Assembly: GCF_018069705.1 (NCBI RefSeq)
Contig: NZ_CP072943.1
Location: 868,001 to 932,000, forward strand
Length of the DNA stretch: 64,000 nt
Reading direction: 5' to 3'
DNA from: Aminithiophilus ramosus
GTDB taxonomy: Bacteria; Synergistota; Synergistia; Synergistales; Aminithiophilaceae
In this document: positions 39,209 through 48,679 of the stretch, in pieces
How positions within the stretch are numbered: the first letter of the stretch is position 1
Layout: every line of letters starts with the position of its first letter
Notes under the pieces: model-generated
Databases searched by the model: none
What the model was told of the DNA's origin: nothing
What the model saw: the letters and a program-made list of their open reading frames with translations, nothing else
Translations under genes and position numbers: made by a program

Positions 39209-39468
39209 GGGCTCAAAATCACCCCGAATCCGCAGGCCCGCCAGGAGGATGACGCCATCGGTTCCGCCTGTTCGAGGTCCGCTCGGATCCCCTCGCCGAT
39301 GCAGGCTGGCCGACTCGCATCGGTGGCTCTTTTCCCGGCCGGGGCGCCTGGCGAGGGACATGGCCTCGAAAAGAGGCGACGGCGATCTCCCGTACCCCCA
39401 GCACGAGAAGATCGCCGTCCTTCGGACCCTCCTTCTGCGGACCTTGTCCCTCTTGAGGGAGAAGAACG

Positions 39469-40941
39469 CTAGAGGGGATAGGCCGCCCCGTCGACACACT
39501 CTCCCAGACCCACGTTCCGACGGTTGACCCGGGCGAACTTGCCCACGAGAAAATCCTTCGCCACGGCGGGGAAAAGGACATAGCTGAGCAGGTCCTCCGT
39601 CGAATCGGCCCAGGCCCCCATCGTCCGCCGGGCCTCTTCCATCTCGCCCGACAGAAGCTGGCCGGGCATGACGGAAAGGGGCTCCTCGGAACCGATGACC
39701 TTGCGGCGGATCTTTTCGTCGAGGGGAGCCGGAGGACGGCCGTAGAAGCCGAGGAAATAGTTTTTCACCTCTTTGGGGACGATCTTCCACCTCTCGCCGA
39801 CGAGAACGTTGAGCGTCGCCTGCGTTCCGACGATCTGGCTCGTCGGCGTCACCAGAGGCGGGTAGCCCATCTCCTCCCTCACTCTCGGCACTTCGGACAG
39901 GACGTCACCGAGACGGTCCAGGGCCTTCTGCTCCTTCAGCTGGCTGACAAGATTGGAATACATGCCGCCGGGAATCTGATAGCGAAGGATGTTGATATCG
40001 ATACCCTCGAGGTTGACGACGATATCCCGGTAGTGTTCCCTCATGCGGCGGAAGTGATCGGCGATGGGAACGAGCTTTTCCAGGTCGATGGCCGTATCGC
40101 GAGGTCCGCCCTGCAGAGCCGCGACGAGACTTTCCGTGGCGGGCTGACTCGTCCCCATCGCGAAGGGCGATATGGCACAGTCGACGACATCGGCACCGGC
40201 CCTGGCCGCCTCGAGATAACTCATGGCGGCAAGACCCGTCGTGTAGTGGCTGTGCACCTGAAGGGGCAGCCCCGTCTCCTCTTTGATGGCCTTCACCAGC
40301 GAATAGGCGTCGCCCGGAGAGAGAAGACCGGCCATGTCCTTGATGCAGATCGAGTGGGCTCCCATGGACTTCATCGTCCCGGCCAGTTTCCGGAAGGCCC
40401 CGGCACTGTGGACGGGAGAGAGGGTGTAGGCGATGCAGAGCTAGAGATGAGCCCCCTCGCGAAGGACCTGATCGGCGGCCGTCTCGAGGTTGCGGACGTC
40501 GTTGAGGGCGTCGAAGACGCGAATGATGTCGATGCCGTTTCCGACGGCACATCGGACGAACTCCCGGACCACTTCATCGGAATAGTGGCGGTATCCCAGA
40601 AGATTCTGCCCTCGGAGAAGCATCTGAAGCCGCGTCTTTTTGAATGTCCTTCGGAGCGTCCTCAGACGATCCCAGGGGTCTTCCCTCAGGAAACGCATGG
40701 CGGCATCGAACGTCGCCCCGCCCCACATCTCGATGGAGTGATAGCCCACCTCGTCCATTTGTTCCGCCACGGGGAGCATGTCGGCGAGGGTCAGACGGGT
40801 GGCCATGATCGACTGGTGGCCGTCGCGAAGAACCGTCTCGGTAATGCCCAGCTTTCCCCTTACCTCAGATCGTCCCTCTGCGGGAGCGAAACGATCCCTT
40901 CCTGCGCCTTCTTTCTGGGGCTTCAATGGTCGCTTCTCCAC
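39469..40941 (-). pseudogene. oadA: Oxaloacetate decarboxylase/pyruvate carboxylase subunit B (carboxyltransferase), amber-interrupted
   Basis: A 490-codon frame encodes the biotin-dependent carboxyltransferase barrel: [54 protein letters not shown] (metal/Lys site), PLQVHSHYTTG and the C-terminal lid to GECVDG. TAG at 40441-40443 breaks it: the frame reads EGAHL-stop-LCIAYTLSPVH, where relatives have HxQGTxxYTxSPVH, so the stop sits at the conserved glutamine (CAG to TAG). Family members decarboxylate oxaloacetate to pyruvate or form part of pyruvate carboxylase. No biotin-carrier domain is attached. The GTG start has AAGGAG upstream. It is the last gene of the cobalamin-riboswitch cluster. 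Confidence 0.85.
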
Positions 40942-40968
40942 TGTCCCATCTCCTTTTTTGCCCTTCGC

Positions 40969-41002
40969 GACGGAGGAGAACCCGCCTAGGTTCTCCTCCG
41001 TC
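40969..41002 (-). terminator. Hairpin between the pyruvate oxidoreductase gene and oadA
   Basis: Fourteen perfect base pairs (40969-40982 with 40989-41002) and a 6-base loop right after the nifJ stop. There is no T tract, so it may protect the upstream mRNA end or pause transcription rather than terminate it. Confidence 0.4.
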
Positions 41003-41010
41003 GTCCGGTT

Positions 41011-42327
41011 TCAGTCCGCCATGGCGGCCATATGCTGGTAGAGCTTCCAGCGGTAGGCGTTTTCGGCCCTGGCCCGCTCCAGAAGCCGGGCCGCCTCTTC
41101 GGGGTGGGCCCGCTGGAGGATGCGGTAGCGGTTCTCGCCGTAGATGTAGTCCTCCAGGGGCAGGGAGGGTTCCTTGTTGTCGAGGGTGAGGGGGTTCTTG
41201 CCCTCTTCTCGCCTCCTCGGGTCGTAGCGCATCGTGATCCAGTGGCCCGAGGCGACGGCCTTTTTCTGCTGTTCCAGGCCGTTTTTCAGTTCGATGCCGT
41301 GGGCGATGCAGTGGGCGTAGGCGATGATGATCGACGGGCCGTCGTAGGATTCGGCCTCTCGGAAGGCCTTGACGACCTGGGCGTCGCTGGCGCCCAGGGC
41401 CACGCGCGCCACGTAGACGTTGCCGTAGGCCATGGCCATGAGGGCCAGGTCCTTTTTCATGGCCGGCTTGCCACCGGCGGCGAATTTCGCCACCGCTCCC
41501 ATCGGCGTCGATTTCGACATCTGACCGCCCGTGTTCGAGTAGACTTCCGTGTCCAGGACGAGGACGTTGACGTTTCTGCCCGAGGCCAGGACGTGGTCCA
41601 GGCCGCCGTAGCCGATGTCGTAGGCCCAGCCGTCTCCTCCGAGGATCCAGACGTTTTTGCGGACCAGGACGTCGGCAAGGCTCAGGAGGTCTTTGGCCTT
41701 GGCCTCTTCCCTCCCGGCCAGGTTCGCCTTGAGGCGCGCCACTCTTTCGCGTTGCGCCGCGATTCCCTTTTCGTCGCTCTGGTCGGCGCCGACGAGGTCC
41801 GCGACCAGGCTCTGGCCGACGATCTCTTTCTGGCCTTCGAGCAGTTCGAGGGCGTACTGGAGCTGTTTGTCCAGGGCAAGACGCATGCCCATGCCGAATT
41901 CGGCGTTGTCCTCGAAGAGGGAGTTGGACCAGCTCGGGCCCCGTCCTTCTCCGTCGCTCGTCCAGGGGGTGGTGGGGAGGTTGCCTCCGTAGATGGACGA
42001 GCAGCCCGTGGCGTTGGCGATGAGGGCTCTGTCTCCGAAGAGCTGACTCAGGAGTTTGACGTAGGGCGTCTCTCCGCAGCCGGCGCAGGCGCCGGAGAAT
42101 TCGAAGAGGGGGCGCAGGAGCTGGATGTCTTTGACCGTTCCCAGGTTGAGCTGCCCCCTGTCCATGTCGGGCAGGCTCAGGAAGTAGGTCCAGTTCGCCT
42201 TTTCGCTTTCCCGAAGCGGCGGCTGGGGCACCATGTTGATGGCTTTTTTCCCCTCTTCCTTTTTGCTCCGGGCCGGGCAGTTCTGGACGCAGAGGCTGCA
42301 GCCGGTGCAGTCTTCCGGCGAGATCTG
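41011..42327 (-). pseudogene. nifJ: Pyruvate:ferredoxin oxidoreductase, 3' part cut off by an IS element
   Basis: This is the downstream 437 codons of nifJ. They include the second 4Fe-4S motif (CTGCSLCVQNCPA) and the thiamine-diphosphate domain with CAGCGETPYVKLL, the third-cluster cysteines, GGDGWAYDIGYGGLDHV and NVLVLDTEVYSNTGGQ. Reading resumes at ATCTCGCCG directly after the duplicated CAG. With the 5' part it makes about 1178 residues, the normal NifJ length, so the gene was intact before insertion. Without a start of its own, this part is probably not translated. Confidence 0.92.
42325..42327. repeat. Target-site duplication, left copy (CTG)
   Basis: CTG here and at 43597-43599 flanks the IS element. 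Removing the element and one copy restores the nifJ reading frame exactly. Confidence 0.85.
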
Positions 42328-42414
42328 TATAGTGGACCCCGAAAACTGGACCACGAGCTAAGTTGCAGTTGAAGTCGGGCTGTATCATAGGGTCCCAGAA
42401 AGAGAGGGGACATC

Positions 42415-42699
42415 ATGGCAGCCAAGCGACAGAGGCGTTCAGCGGAGTTCAAAAGCAAAGTGGCCTTCGCTGCCCTGAAAGGGGATAAGACCCTGGCTCA
42501 ATTGTCGGGTGAGTTCGAGGTTTCCGCCGTCCAGATCGGTCAGTGGAAGAAGCAGCTTCTGCAAGGGGGTCCGGAGATCTTTCAACGCAAAGGCACTCCG
42601 ATGGATGTCGAGACGTTGATGGCCCCCCTCTACCAGGAGATCGGTCGGCTCAAGATGGAGCTCGACTGGCTCAAAAAAAAATCAGGCGCTGACGCTTGA
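42415..42699 (+). CDS. IS3-family transposase OrfA
   Basis: A 94-residue protein with the typical helix-turn-helix start (RRSAEFKSKVAFAALKGDKTL, then QLSGEFEVSAVQIGQWKKQLL) and a leucine-zipper-like end (IGRLKMELDWLKKK). It recognises the terminal repeats and is normally joined to OrfB by frameshifting. GAGAGGGG lies before the ATG. Near its end is a run of nine A (42673-42681), a probable slippage site. Confidence 0.92.
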   Translation: MAAKRQRRSAEFKSKVAFAALKGDKTLAQLSGEFEVSAVQIGQWKKQLLQGGPEIFQRKGTPMDVETLMAPLYQEIGRLKMELDWLKKKSGADA

Positions 42700-43546
42700 G
42701 GGAAAGCGGACCTCCATCGATCCCGAGCACCCTTCGATCAGTGTTCGTCGGCAATGTGACCTCCTTGATCTTAACCGGTCCAGCTTCTACTACGCGAGCT
42801 CTTCCGCGACGGAGACGGCGGAGAACCTTGAAATCATGGAGCTCATCGACGGCCGGTACACCTGCGCCCCCTCTTACGGGAGCCGCCGGATGACGGCCTG
42901 GCTGCGTCGACAGGGACAGGACGTGAACCGCAAACGGATCGGACGGCTGATGAGGCTTATGGGGCTCGAAGGGATTGGCCCCAAACCGGGAACCAGCAAG
43001 CCTCACCCCGAACATGAGATTTATCCCTACCTGCTCCGGAACGCCGTCATCGTCAGACCGAATCAGGTCTGGAGCACCGATGTCACCTACCTCCCGATGA
43101 GTGGCGGTTTCATGTACCTCGCGGCCGTCATCGATTGGCACAGCCGCTTCGTCCTCTCCTGGGAACTTTCCAACACCCTGGACGCAGAGTTCTGCGTCGT
43201 CGCCCTCGACAGGGCTCTTCGGCAGGGAACGCCGGAGATCTTCAACACCGACCAGGGCTGTCAGTTCACCAGTAAGGCCTTTCTGTCTCTGCTCAAGGAA
43301 AAGGAGATCCGGATCAGCATGGACGGTCGTGGCAGGGCCCTCGACAACATCTTCGTGGAACGCTTCTGGCGGACCCTCAAGTATGAGTGGCTCTACTTGA
43401 ACGACTATGAGCGGGTCCGCGATCTCCGCTGCGGCCTGCGGGAGTATATGGACTTCTACAACGACGAAAGGCTTCACTCCTCACTGAACTACAGGACACC
43501 GCGGGAGGTTCACTTTGCCGACCGGGAGGGACCGATGGCGGTCTGA
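42683..43546 (+). CDS. IS3-family transposase OrfB (DDE integrase domain)
   Basis: A frame of 287 codons that runs back without a start codon to the A9 run in orfA; the first ATG is at 42836. The N-terminal part (SISVRRQCDLLDLNRSSFYY) and HTH_21-like region (YGSRRMTAWLRRQGQDVNRKR) precede the catalytic core. The DDE triad is present as WSTDVTYL, NTDQGCQFTS and the Glu in ERFWRTLKYE. Relative to orfA it is in the +1 (-2) frame, so a simple -1 ribosomal slip would not connect them; loss of one A by transcriptional slippage would. Confidence 0.9.
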   Translation, partial: QALTLEGKRTSIDPEHPSISVRRQCDLLDLNRSSFYYASSSATETAENLEIMELIDGRYTCAPSYGSRRMTAWLRRQGQDVNRKRIGRLMRLMGLEGIGPKPGTSKPHPEHEIYPYLLRNAVIVRPNQVWSTDVTYLPMSGGFMYLAAVIDWHSRFVLSWELSNTLDAEFCVVALDRALRQGTPEIFNTDQGCQFTSKAFLSLLKEKEIRISMDGRGRALDNIFVERFWRTLKYEWLYLNDYERVRDLRCGLREYMDFYNDERLHSSLNYRTPREVHFADREGPMAV

Positions 43547-43596
43547 CTTTAACTAACTTCGGGCCTCAAATGGTCTTGACAATGGGGTCCACCATA

Positions 43597-43599
43597 CTG
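43597..43599. repeat. Target-site duplication, right copy (CTG)
   Basis: The partner of 42325-42327. Three-base duplications are usual for IS3-family elements. Confidence 0.85.
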
Positions 43600-45819
43600 G
43601 ACGGTGTATTTTTTGTCTTTGAAGGCGGGCCATTTGGCCTCGGCCGATTTGAAGGTCGCAGGCGCGCCCTCCAGCAGGGTGCCGTCGTAGACTTTGGAGC
43701 GGATGACGGCGTGGGGGCAGACGAGGACGCATTTGCCGCACTGGATGCACGTTTCCGGGTCCCACTGGGGGATTTCCATGGCGATGTTGCGCTTTTCCCA
43801 CTGGGTCGTGCCCGTCGGGAAGGTGCCGTCGGCCGTGAGGGCCACGTCTTTGACGGTGAGGCTGTCTCCTTCGTTGGCGAGCATGGGACCCAGGACGGTT
43901 CTGACGAATTCGGGCGCCTCGGCGGGGACGGCGGGTTTCATGGCGAAGGCGCTGGTGACTTCCTTCGGGATTTTGACTTCGTGGAGGTTCGCCACGGAGG
44001 CGTCGACGCAGGCGTAGTTCTTTTTGACGATGGCTTCGCCTTTGTTTCCGTAGGTTTTTTTGATGCTCCGCTTGATGGCTTCGATGGCCTCGTCCTGGGG
44101 GAGGATTCCGCTGATGGCGAAGAAGCAGGTCTGCATGACGGTGTTGATGCGGACGCCCATTCCCGTTTCGTGGGCCACTTTGTAGGCGTCGATGACGTAG
44201 AAGCGGATCTGTTTGTCGATGATTTCTTTCTGCAGTTCCCGCGGCAGACGGTCCCAGACGTCTTCCGGGCCGTAGATGCTGTTGAGGAGGAAGGTGCTTC
44301 CCGAAGCCGCCTGGGCGAGGAGACGGTATTTTTCGACGTAGGTGAAGACGTGGCAGGCGATGAAGTTGGCCTGGCCGATGAGGTAGGACGATCTCAGTTC
44401 TTTCGGGCCGAACCGCAGGTGCGAGACGGTGAGACCTCCGGATTTCTTGGAGTCGTAGACGAAGTAGCCCTGGGCGTAGTTGTCCGTGTCGTCTCCGATG
44501 ATTTTGATGGAGTTTTTGTTGGCCCCCACGGTGCCGTCGGAGCCGATTCCCCAGAAGAGGCAGCGGACGGTTTTTTCGTCTTCCGTGCTGTAGGCGCTGT
44601 CGTAGGCGAGGCTGAGGTGGGTCTGGTCGTCGTCGATGCCGACGACGAAGGGCTGTTGCGGCTGTTCCTTTTTGAGTTCGTCGAGGACGGCTTTGACCAT
44701 GGCCGGCGTGAAGTCTTTCGACGAGAGGCCGTAGCGCCCTCCGATGAGGCGCACCGAGGGGCGCCCGTCGGAGAGGGCCGCTTTGACGTCGAGGTAGAGG
44801 GGCTCTCCCTGGGAGCCCGGCTCTTTGGTGCGGTCGAGGACGGCGACGGAGCGGACGCTCGACGGGAGGGCCGCCAGGAGGTGGGTCGCCGAGAAGGGGC
44901 GGTAGAGGCGCACTTTGACGACGCCCACTTTTTCTCCCGCTTTCATCAGGTGCTCGACCGTTTCGTGGGCCGTTTCGGCTCCGCTTCCCATGAGGATGAC
45001 GACGCGCTCGGCGTCACTGGCTCCGACGTAGTCGAAGAGGTGGTAGCTTCTGCCGACGACGGAGGCGAACCGATCCATGGCGGCCTGGACGTGGCCCGGG
45101 CAGGCTTCGTACCAGGGGTTGGAGGCCTCTCTGGCCTGGAAGTAGTAGTCGGGGTTCTGCGCCGTCCCCCGGATCCGCGGACGGTCCGGCGTGAGGGCCC
45201 TTTCTCTGTGGGCCTGGACGAGGCCGTCGTCGATCATGGCGCGGGCGTCTTCTGCCGTGAGCTGTTCCACTTTCGCCACTTCGTGGGAGGTCCGGAAGCC
45301 GTCGAAGAAGTGGACGAAGGGGACACGCGACGAGAGCGTCGCCGTCTGGGCGATGAGGGCCATGTCCATGGCCTCCTGGACCGATCCCGAGGCCAGAAGG
45401 GCGAAGCCCGTCTGGCGCACGGCCATGACGTCGCCGTGATCGCCGAAGATGGAGAGGGCGTGGGACGCCACGGTGCGGGCCGCGACGTGGATGACCGTCG
45501 ACGTCAGTTCGCCGGCGATCTTGTACATGTTGGGGATCATGAGAAGAAGACCCTGGGAGGCCGTGAAGGTCGTGCCCAGCGATCCGGCCTGGAGCGCCCC
45601 GTGGAGCGCCCCCGCCGCGCCTCCTTCGCTCTGCATTTCCACCACCGAGGGCACCGTGCCCCAGATGTTCGTCCTCCCCTCCGAGGACCACTGGTCCGCC
45701 CATTCGCCCATGTTCGACGACGGCGTGATCGGGTAGATGGCGATCACTTCGTTCGTCAGGTGCGCCGAGTAGGCCGCCGCTTCGTTGCCGTCGATCATGA
45801 CTCTGTGCCTTTCCGTCAT
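43597..45819 (-). pseudogene. nifJ: Pyruvate:ferredoxin oxidoreductase, 5' part cut off by an IS element
   Basis: The first 741 codons of the enzyme that oxidises pyruvate with CoA to acetyl-CoA, CO2 and reduced ferredoxin. The N-terminal domain (IDGNEAAAYSAHLTNEVIAIYPITPSS), the transketolase-like domain II, the EKR region and the first 4Fe-4S motif (CIQCGKCVLVCPHAVIR) are present. The frame reads into the IS for 14 codons and stops, giving a truncated protein that lacks the second cluster motif and the thiamine site. The ATG at 45819 (GAGAGGAG upstream) or the GTG three codons earlier may start it. It follows citF by 64 bases. Confidence 0.92.
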
Positions 45820-45840
45820 TGCCTCCACTCCTCTCCCGAT

Positions 45841-45860
45841 AAAAGGGGCTGCCCCCCCTT
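45841..45860 (-). terminator. Terminator-like hairpin between citF and nifJ
   Basis: On the minus strand AAGGGG-loop-CCCCTT followed by TTAT. It is weak, so partial read-through into nifJ is likely. Confidence 0.4.
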
Positions 45861-45883
45861 ATGACTCTGCCCTGAAGCCGTCT

Positions 45884-47455
45884 TCACTTGACCTGGAAGA
45901 CGCTGTCGATGAGGGTGCCGTCGCGGTACTCGACGACGGCGACGACGCGGTCCGAATCGGGCTCGTTCGGGCGGGGGACTCCCGTGAGAGCCTCGACCTC
46001 CCTCTTGAGGTCGCCGATCTCCTTCACGGGCAGCCGGGCGGAACGGGCCGCCTCGATGAGATCGCTCCTCCGGGGGTTGATGCAGAGGCCCCGCTCGGTG
46101 ACGATGGCGTCGACGGTCTCGCCGGGCGTGACGACGGTCTGGACCCGGTCGAGGATGGAGGGGACGCCGCCGCGGAAGGAGGGGACGACGACGACGGCCA
46201 GCTTGGCCCCGGCCGCCGTGTCGCAGTGGCCGCCCGAGGCGCCGCGGAGCACGCCGTCGTGTCCCGTCATGACGTTGACGTTGAAGGCCACGTCCACCTC
46301 CAGGGCCGCCAGGACGACGACGTCCAGGTTGTGGACGACGCAGCCCCGGTTGAGGGGGTTGGCGTACCAGGACTGGTCGATCTCGATGTGGTTGCCGTTG
46401 CGCACCAGCGAGTCACGGACGGCGGCGTCGAAGCTCTGGACGTCGTAGAGGGCCTCGAAGAGTCCCTCCTCGAGCATCCGGACCATGTAGCCCGTGATCC
46501 CGCCGCAGCCCCAGCTCCCTTTGATTCCCTTCTCCTTCATGTGGTCCCGGACGAAGGCCGCCACGGCCAGGCTGGCTCCTCCGGCGCCGACCTGGAAGGA
46601 GACGCCCGGGGCGAGCAGCCCCGAGGCGGCGATGAGGCGGTAGGCGTCGCGGGCGATCTTGAGGTCCACGGGACTCCGCGTGATCCGCGCCGCCCCGGTG
46701 GCGATCTTCGAGGCGTCTCCCAGGCTCTCGACGACGACGACCTGGTCGACGAGGTACTGGGGGATGGAGACGCGGTTCAGCGGCTGGGGGACGAGGTGGT
46801 CCGTGACGGCCACGACGTGGCGGGCGTGGCGGGCGTCGATCTGGGCGTAGCCCAGGGAGCCGCACCCCGAGGGGCCCAGGGCCCCCGTCAGGTTCCCCTG
46901 GGGATCGCAGGCCGGGGCGGCCAGGAAGGCCACGTCGATGGAGATGGAGCCCTCCTCGATGGCCCGCGCCCTCCCCCCGTGGCTGCGGATGACGACGGGA
47001 AAGGGGACCTCCCCCTTCGAGATGGCCCTGCCCACGGCGCCGCGGACGCCGGAGGTGTGGATCTGGCTCACGACGCCCCGCCGCACCAGGTCGGCCACCC
47101 CGTCGTGGGCGTCGGTCAGGGAGCTGGGGGCGAGGGTGAGGTTTCCGATCCCCATGGCCTCGCATTCGTTCAGGACGGCCATGAGAAGGGCGTCGCCGTT
47201 GCGCAGGTGATGGTGGAAGGAGAGGGTCATGCCGCTCTGAAGGCCCGAGGCCTCGATGGCACGGCGGAGGCTTTCGACGACCTTCGTCTTCCGCGGCATC
47301 GACCCCCGCAGGGGCGGGACGAGGCGGGGCGCCTCGTAGCCCCGCTCGAGGCGGCTCCAGGGGCCCTCGTAGGGATCGAAGGCGCCGAGCCCTTCGATGA
47401 AGGCCGGGACGCGACGTCCCAGCCCGTTGACGACCCGTCCTCTGTCACGTGTCAT
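45884..47455 (-). CDS. citF: Citrate lyase alpha subunit (citrate CoA-transferase)
   Basis: A 523-residue subunit that transfers the acyl-carrier prosthetic group from acetate to citrate. It is full length, from NGLGRRVPAFIEGLGAFDPYEG through SFHHHLRNGD, the GxGG-type loop QVGAGGASLAVAAF and GASGGHCDTAAGAKL to the C-terminal RRSDLIEAA. With CitE and CitD it cleaves citrate to acetate and oxaloacetate in the cytoplasm. Its ATG follows the citE TAG directly, with no gap and in the same frame. The maturation genes (citC, citG, citX) are not in this window. Confidence 0.95.
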   Translation of the reverse strand: MTRDRGRVVNGLGRRVPAFIEGLGAFDPYEGPWSRLERGYEAPRLVPPLRGSMPRKTKVVESLRRAIEASGLQSGMTLSFHHHLRNGDALLMAVLNECEAMGIGNLTLAPSSLTDAHDGVADLVRRGVVSQIHTSGVRGAVGRAISKGEVPFPVVIRSHGGRARAIEEGSISIDVAFLAAPACDPQGNLTGALGPSGCGSLGYAQIDARHARHVVAVTDHLVPQPLNRVSIPQYLVDQVVVVESLGDASKIATGAARITRSPVDLKIARDAYRLIAASGLLAPGVSFQVGAGGASLAVAAFVRDHMKEKGIKGSWGCGGITGYMVRMLEEGLFEALYDVQSFDAAVRDSLVRNGNHIEIDQSWYANPLNRGCVVHNLDVVVLAALEVDVAFNVNVMTGHDGVLRGASGGHCDTAAGAKLAVVVVPSFRGGVPSILDRVQTVVTPGETVDAIVTERGLCINPRRSDLIEAARSARLPVKEIGDLKREVEALTGVPRPNEPDSDRVVAVVEYRDGTLIDSVFQVK

Positions 47456-48328
47456 CTAGAGCACCTCCTCGGCCAGTCGGGCCATCTCGAGGGTGTGAAG
47501 GGCCCGCTTCACCACGGGAGCGTCGACCATCCTGCCGTCGACGGAGACGACGCCTCTGCCCTCGGCCTCGGCGGCCTGGGCCGCCTCGACGATGCGTCGG
47601 GCCCTGACGATCTCCTTGGCCTCGGGGACGAAGGCCTTGTGGATCCACTCGATCTGGCCGGGATGGATGGCCGCCTTGCCCGAAAAGCCCAGGCCGACGA
47701 CGGCCTTCGTCTCCTCCAGGAGTCCTTCGTTGTCGTTCACGTCGGTCCAGACCGTGTCGAAGGCGTCGATCCCCGCGGCGCGGGCCGCCAGGGCCACCAG
47801 GGTCCGGGCCGTGAAGAGTTCCTTCCCCTCGCGGGTCTTCCTCACCCCCATGTCGGCCGTCAGGTCCTGGCCGCCCAGGGTGAGGGCCGTAACGCGGGGA
47901 CAGCAGTCGGCGATGGCCTGGGCGTTGGACAGGCCCCGGGCCGTCTCGATCATGGCGTGGAGCTTCACCGTGCCGACGTCGAGGCCCGACTCCCTCTCCA
48001 GCTCGGCCATGAGGGCGTCGCAGGCCAGGACGTCCTGAGGCGACGAGCACTTGGGCAGACGGACGGCGGCGGGGCGACAGGGGATCACGGCCCGGAGGTC
48101 ACCGTCGAAAAAGGGCGTGTCCGATCCGTTGAGGCGGACCGTGACGACGACCGTGCCGAAGTCGAGGCCCTTCAGGAAGGCGCAGACCAGATCGCGGGCG
48201 CTGTCCTTCTCCGAGAGGGCCACGGCGTCCTCCAGGTCGAGGAGGATGCTGTCGGCCCCGAAGACGGGAGCCTGCTGGATCATGGCCGGGCTGTTGCCGG
48301 GGATGTAGAGCATGGAGCGGAGCCTCAT
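47456..48328 (-). CDS. citE: Citrate lyase beta subunit (citryl-CoA lyase type)
   Basis: A 290-residue TIM-barrel protein of the HpcH/HpaI fold that splits citryl-ACP into oxaloacetate and acetyl-ACP. The start RSMLYIPGNSPAMIQQAPVFGADSI, the acidic metal site DLEDAVALSEKD, and HAMIETARGLSNA and LTLGGQDLTADMG are typical. It overlaps citD by four bases and abuts citF, so the three subunits are translated as one unit in the order D-E-F. Confidence 0.95.
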   Translation of the reverse strand: MRLRSMLYIPGNSPAMIQQAPVFGADSILLDLEDAVALSEKDSARDLVCAFLKGLDFGTVVVTVRLNGSDTPFFDGDLRAVIPCRPAAVRLPKCSSPQDVLACDALMAELERESGLDVGTVKLHAMIETARGLSNAQAIADCCPRVTALTLGGQDLTADMGVRKTREGKELFTARTLVALAARAAGIDAFDTVWTDVNDNEGLLEETKAVVGLGFSGKAAIHPGQIEWIHKAFVPEAKEIVRARRIVEAAQAAEAEGRGVVSVDGRMVDAPVVKRALHTLEMARLAEEVL

Positions 48329-48591
48329 CGCGCGCCTCCCCGGGCCCGGTCCAGGGCCGTGCCGATCCGGGCCCGGAGGGTCAGCTCCAGCGCCCCCTGA
48401 TCCTGGATCTGCACCTTCGCTCCCGTCAGACCCCGCTCTCGCAGGACCGATTCGACGACGGCGCGGTTACGCTCGGCGAAAAGCCCCGCCGTCGCGCCGC
48501 GACACTCCAGCTCCAGCGTCGGCGACGGCGAGACCGTCACGAGACAGTCCGACGACTCCAGCGTTCCCGCCTGGGCGATTGTTTCGATCAT
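48325..48591 (-). CDS. citD: Citrate lyase gamma subunit (acyl carrier protein)
   Basis: An 88-residue carrier protein. The serine that takes the phosphoribosyl-dephospho-CoA arm lies in AGTLESSDCLVTV, matching the GTLESGD motif of known CitD proteins. The C-terminal half (VQIQDQGALELTLRARIGTAL) is also typical. The ATG at 48591 is chosen over a GTG three codons earlier because GGAGG is then eight bases away. It follows icd after about 90 bases that hold a strong hairpin. Confidence 0.92.
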   Translation of the reverse strand: MIETIAQAGTLESSDCLVTVSPSPTLELECRGATAGLFAERNRAVVESVLRERGLTGAKVQIQDQGALELTLRARIGTALDRARGGAR

Positions 48592-48607
48592 GAAAGACAC
48601 CTCCAGA

Positions 48608-48653
48608 CAAAAAGAGAGAGGGAATTCCCCCGCCGAGACAGGGGGGAATTCCC
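48608..48653 (-). terminator. Terminator-like hairpin between icd and citD
   Basis: On the minus strand GGGAATTCCCCC pairs with GGGGGAATTCCC (12 bp, 10-base loop), followed by TCTCTCTTTTTG. It looks able to terminate some transcripts after icd. Confidence 0.6.
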
Positions 48654-48679
48654 CTTGGGGATAGGAAGGTGTTTCGGGA

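Larger units (their letters stand above)
42328..43596 (+). mobile_element. IS3-family insertion sequence, 1269 bp, inside nifJ
   Basis: The ends are 13-bp imperfect inverted repeats, TATAGTGGACCCC at the left and TATGGTGGACCCC at the right (read inward), with one mismatch. A 3-bp duplication (CTG) flanks it. Two overlapping frames encode OrfA (helix-turn-helix) and OrfB (DDE transposase), the standard IS3 arrangement. It lies on the plus strand, opposite to nifJ. The clean ends and nearly complete coding content suggest a recent insertion. Confidence 0.95.

Noticed and set aside
39182-39480. Decayed biotin-carrier domain downstream of oadA
   Set aside because: A few residues (FEAM, GDPSGPRTGG) recall a biotinyl domain, but they lie in different frames, lack the AMKM site, and the stretch also holds the carAB promoter. 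The similarity is too weak.
43570-48400. Long plus-strand open frames opposite nifJ, citF and citE
   Set aside because: They mirror strongly conserved minus-strand genes and read as low-complexity acidic protein.
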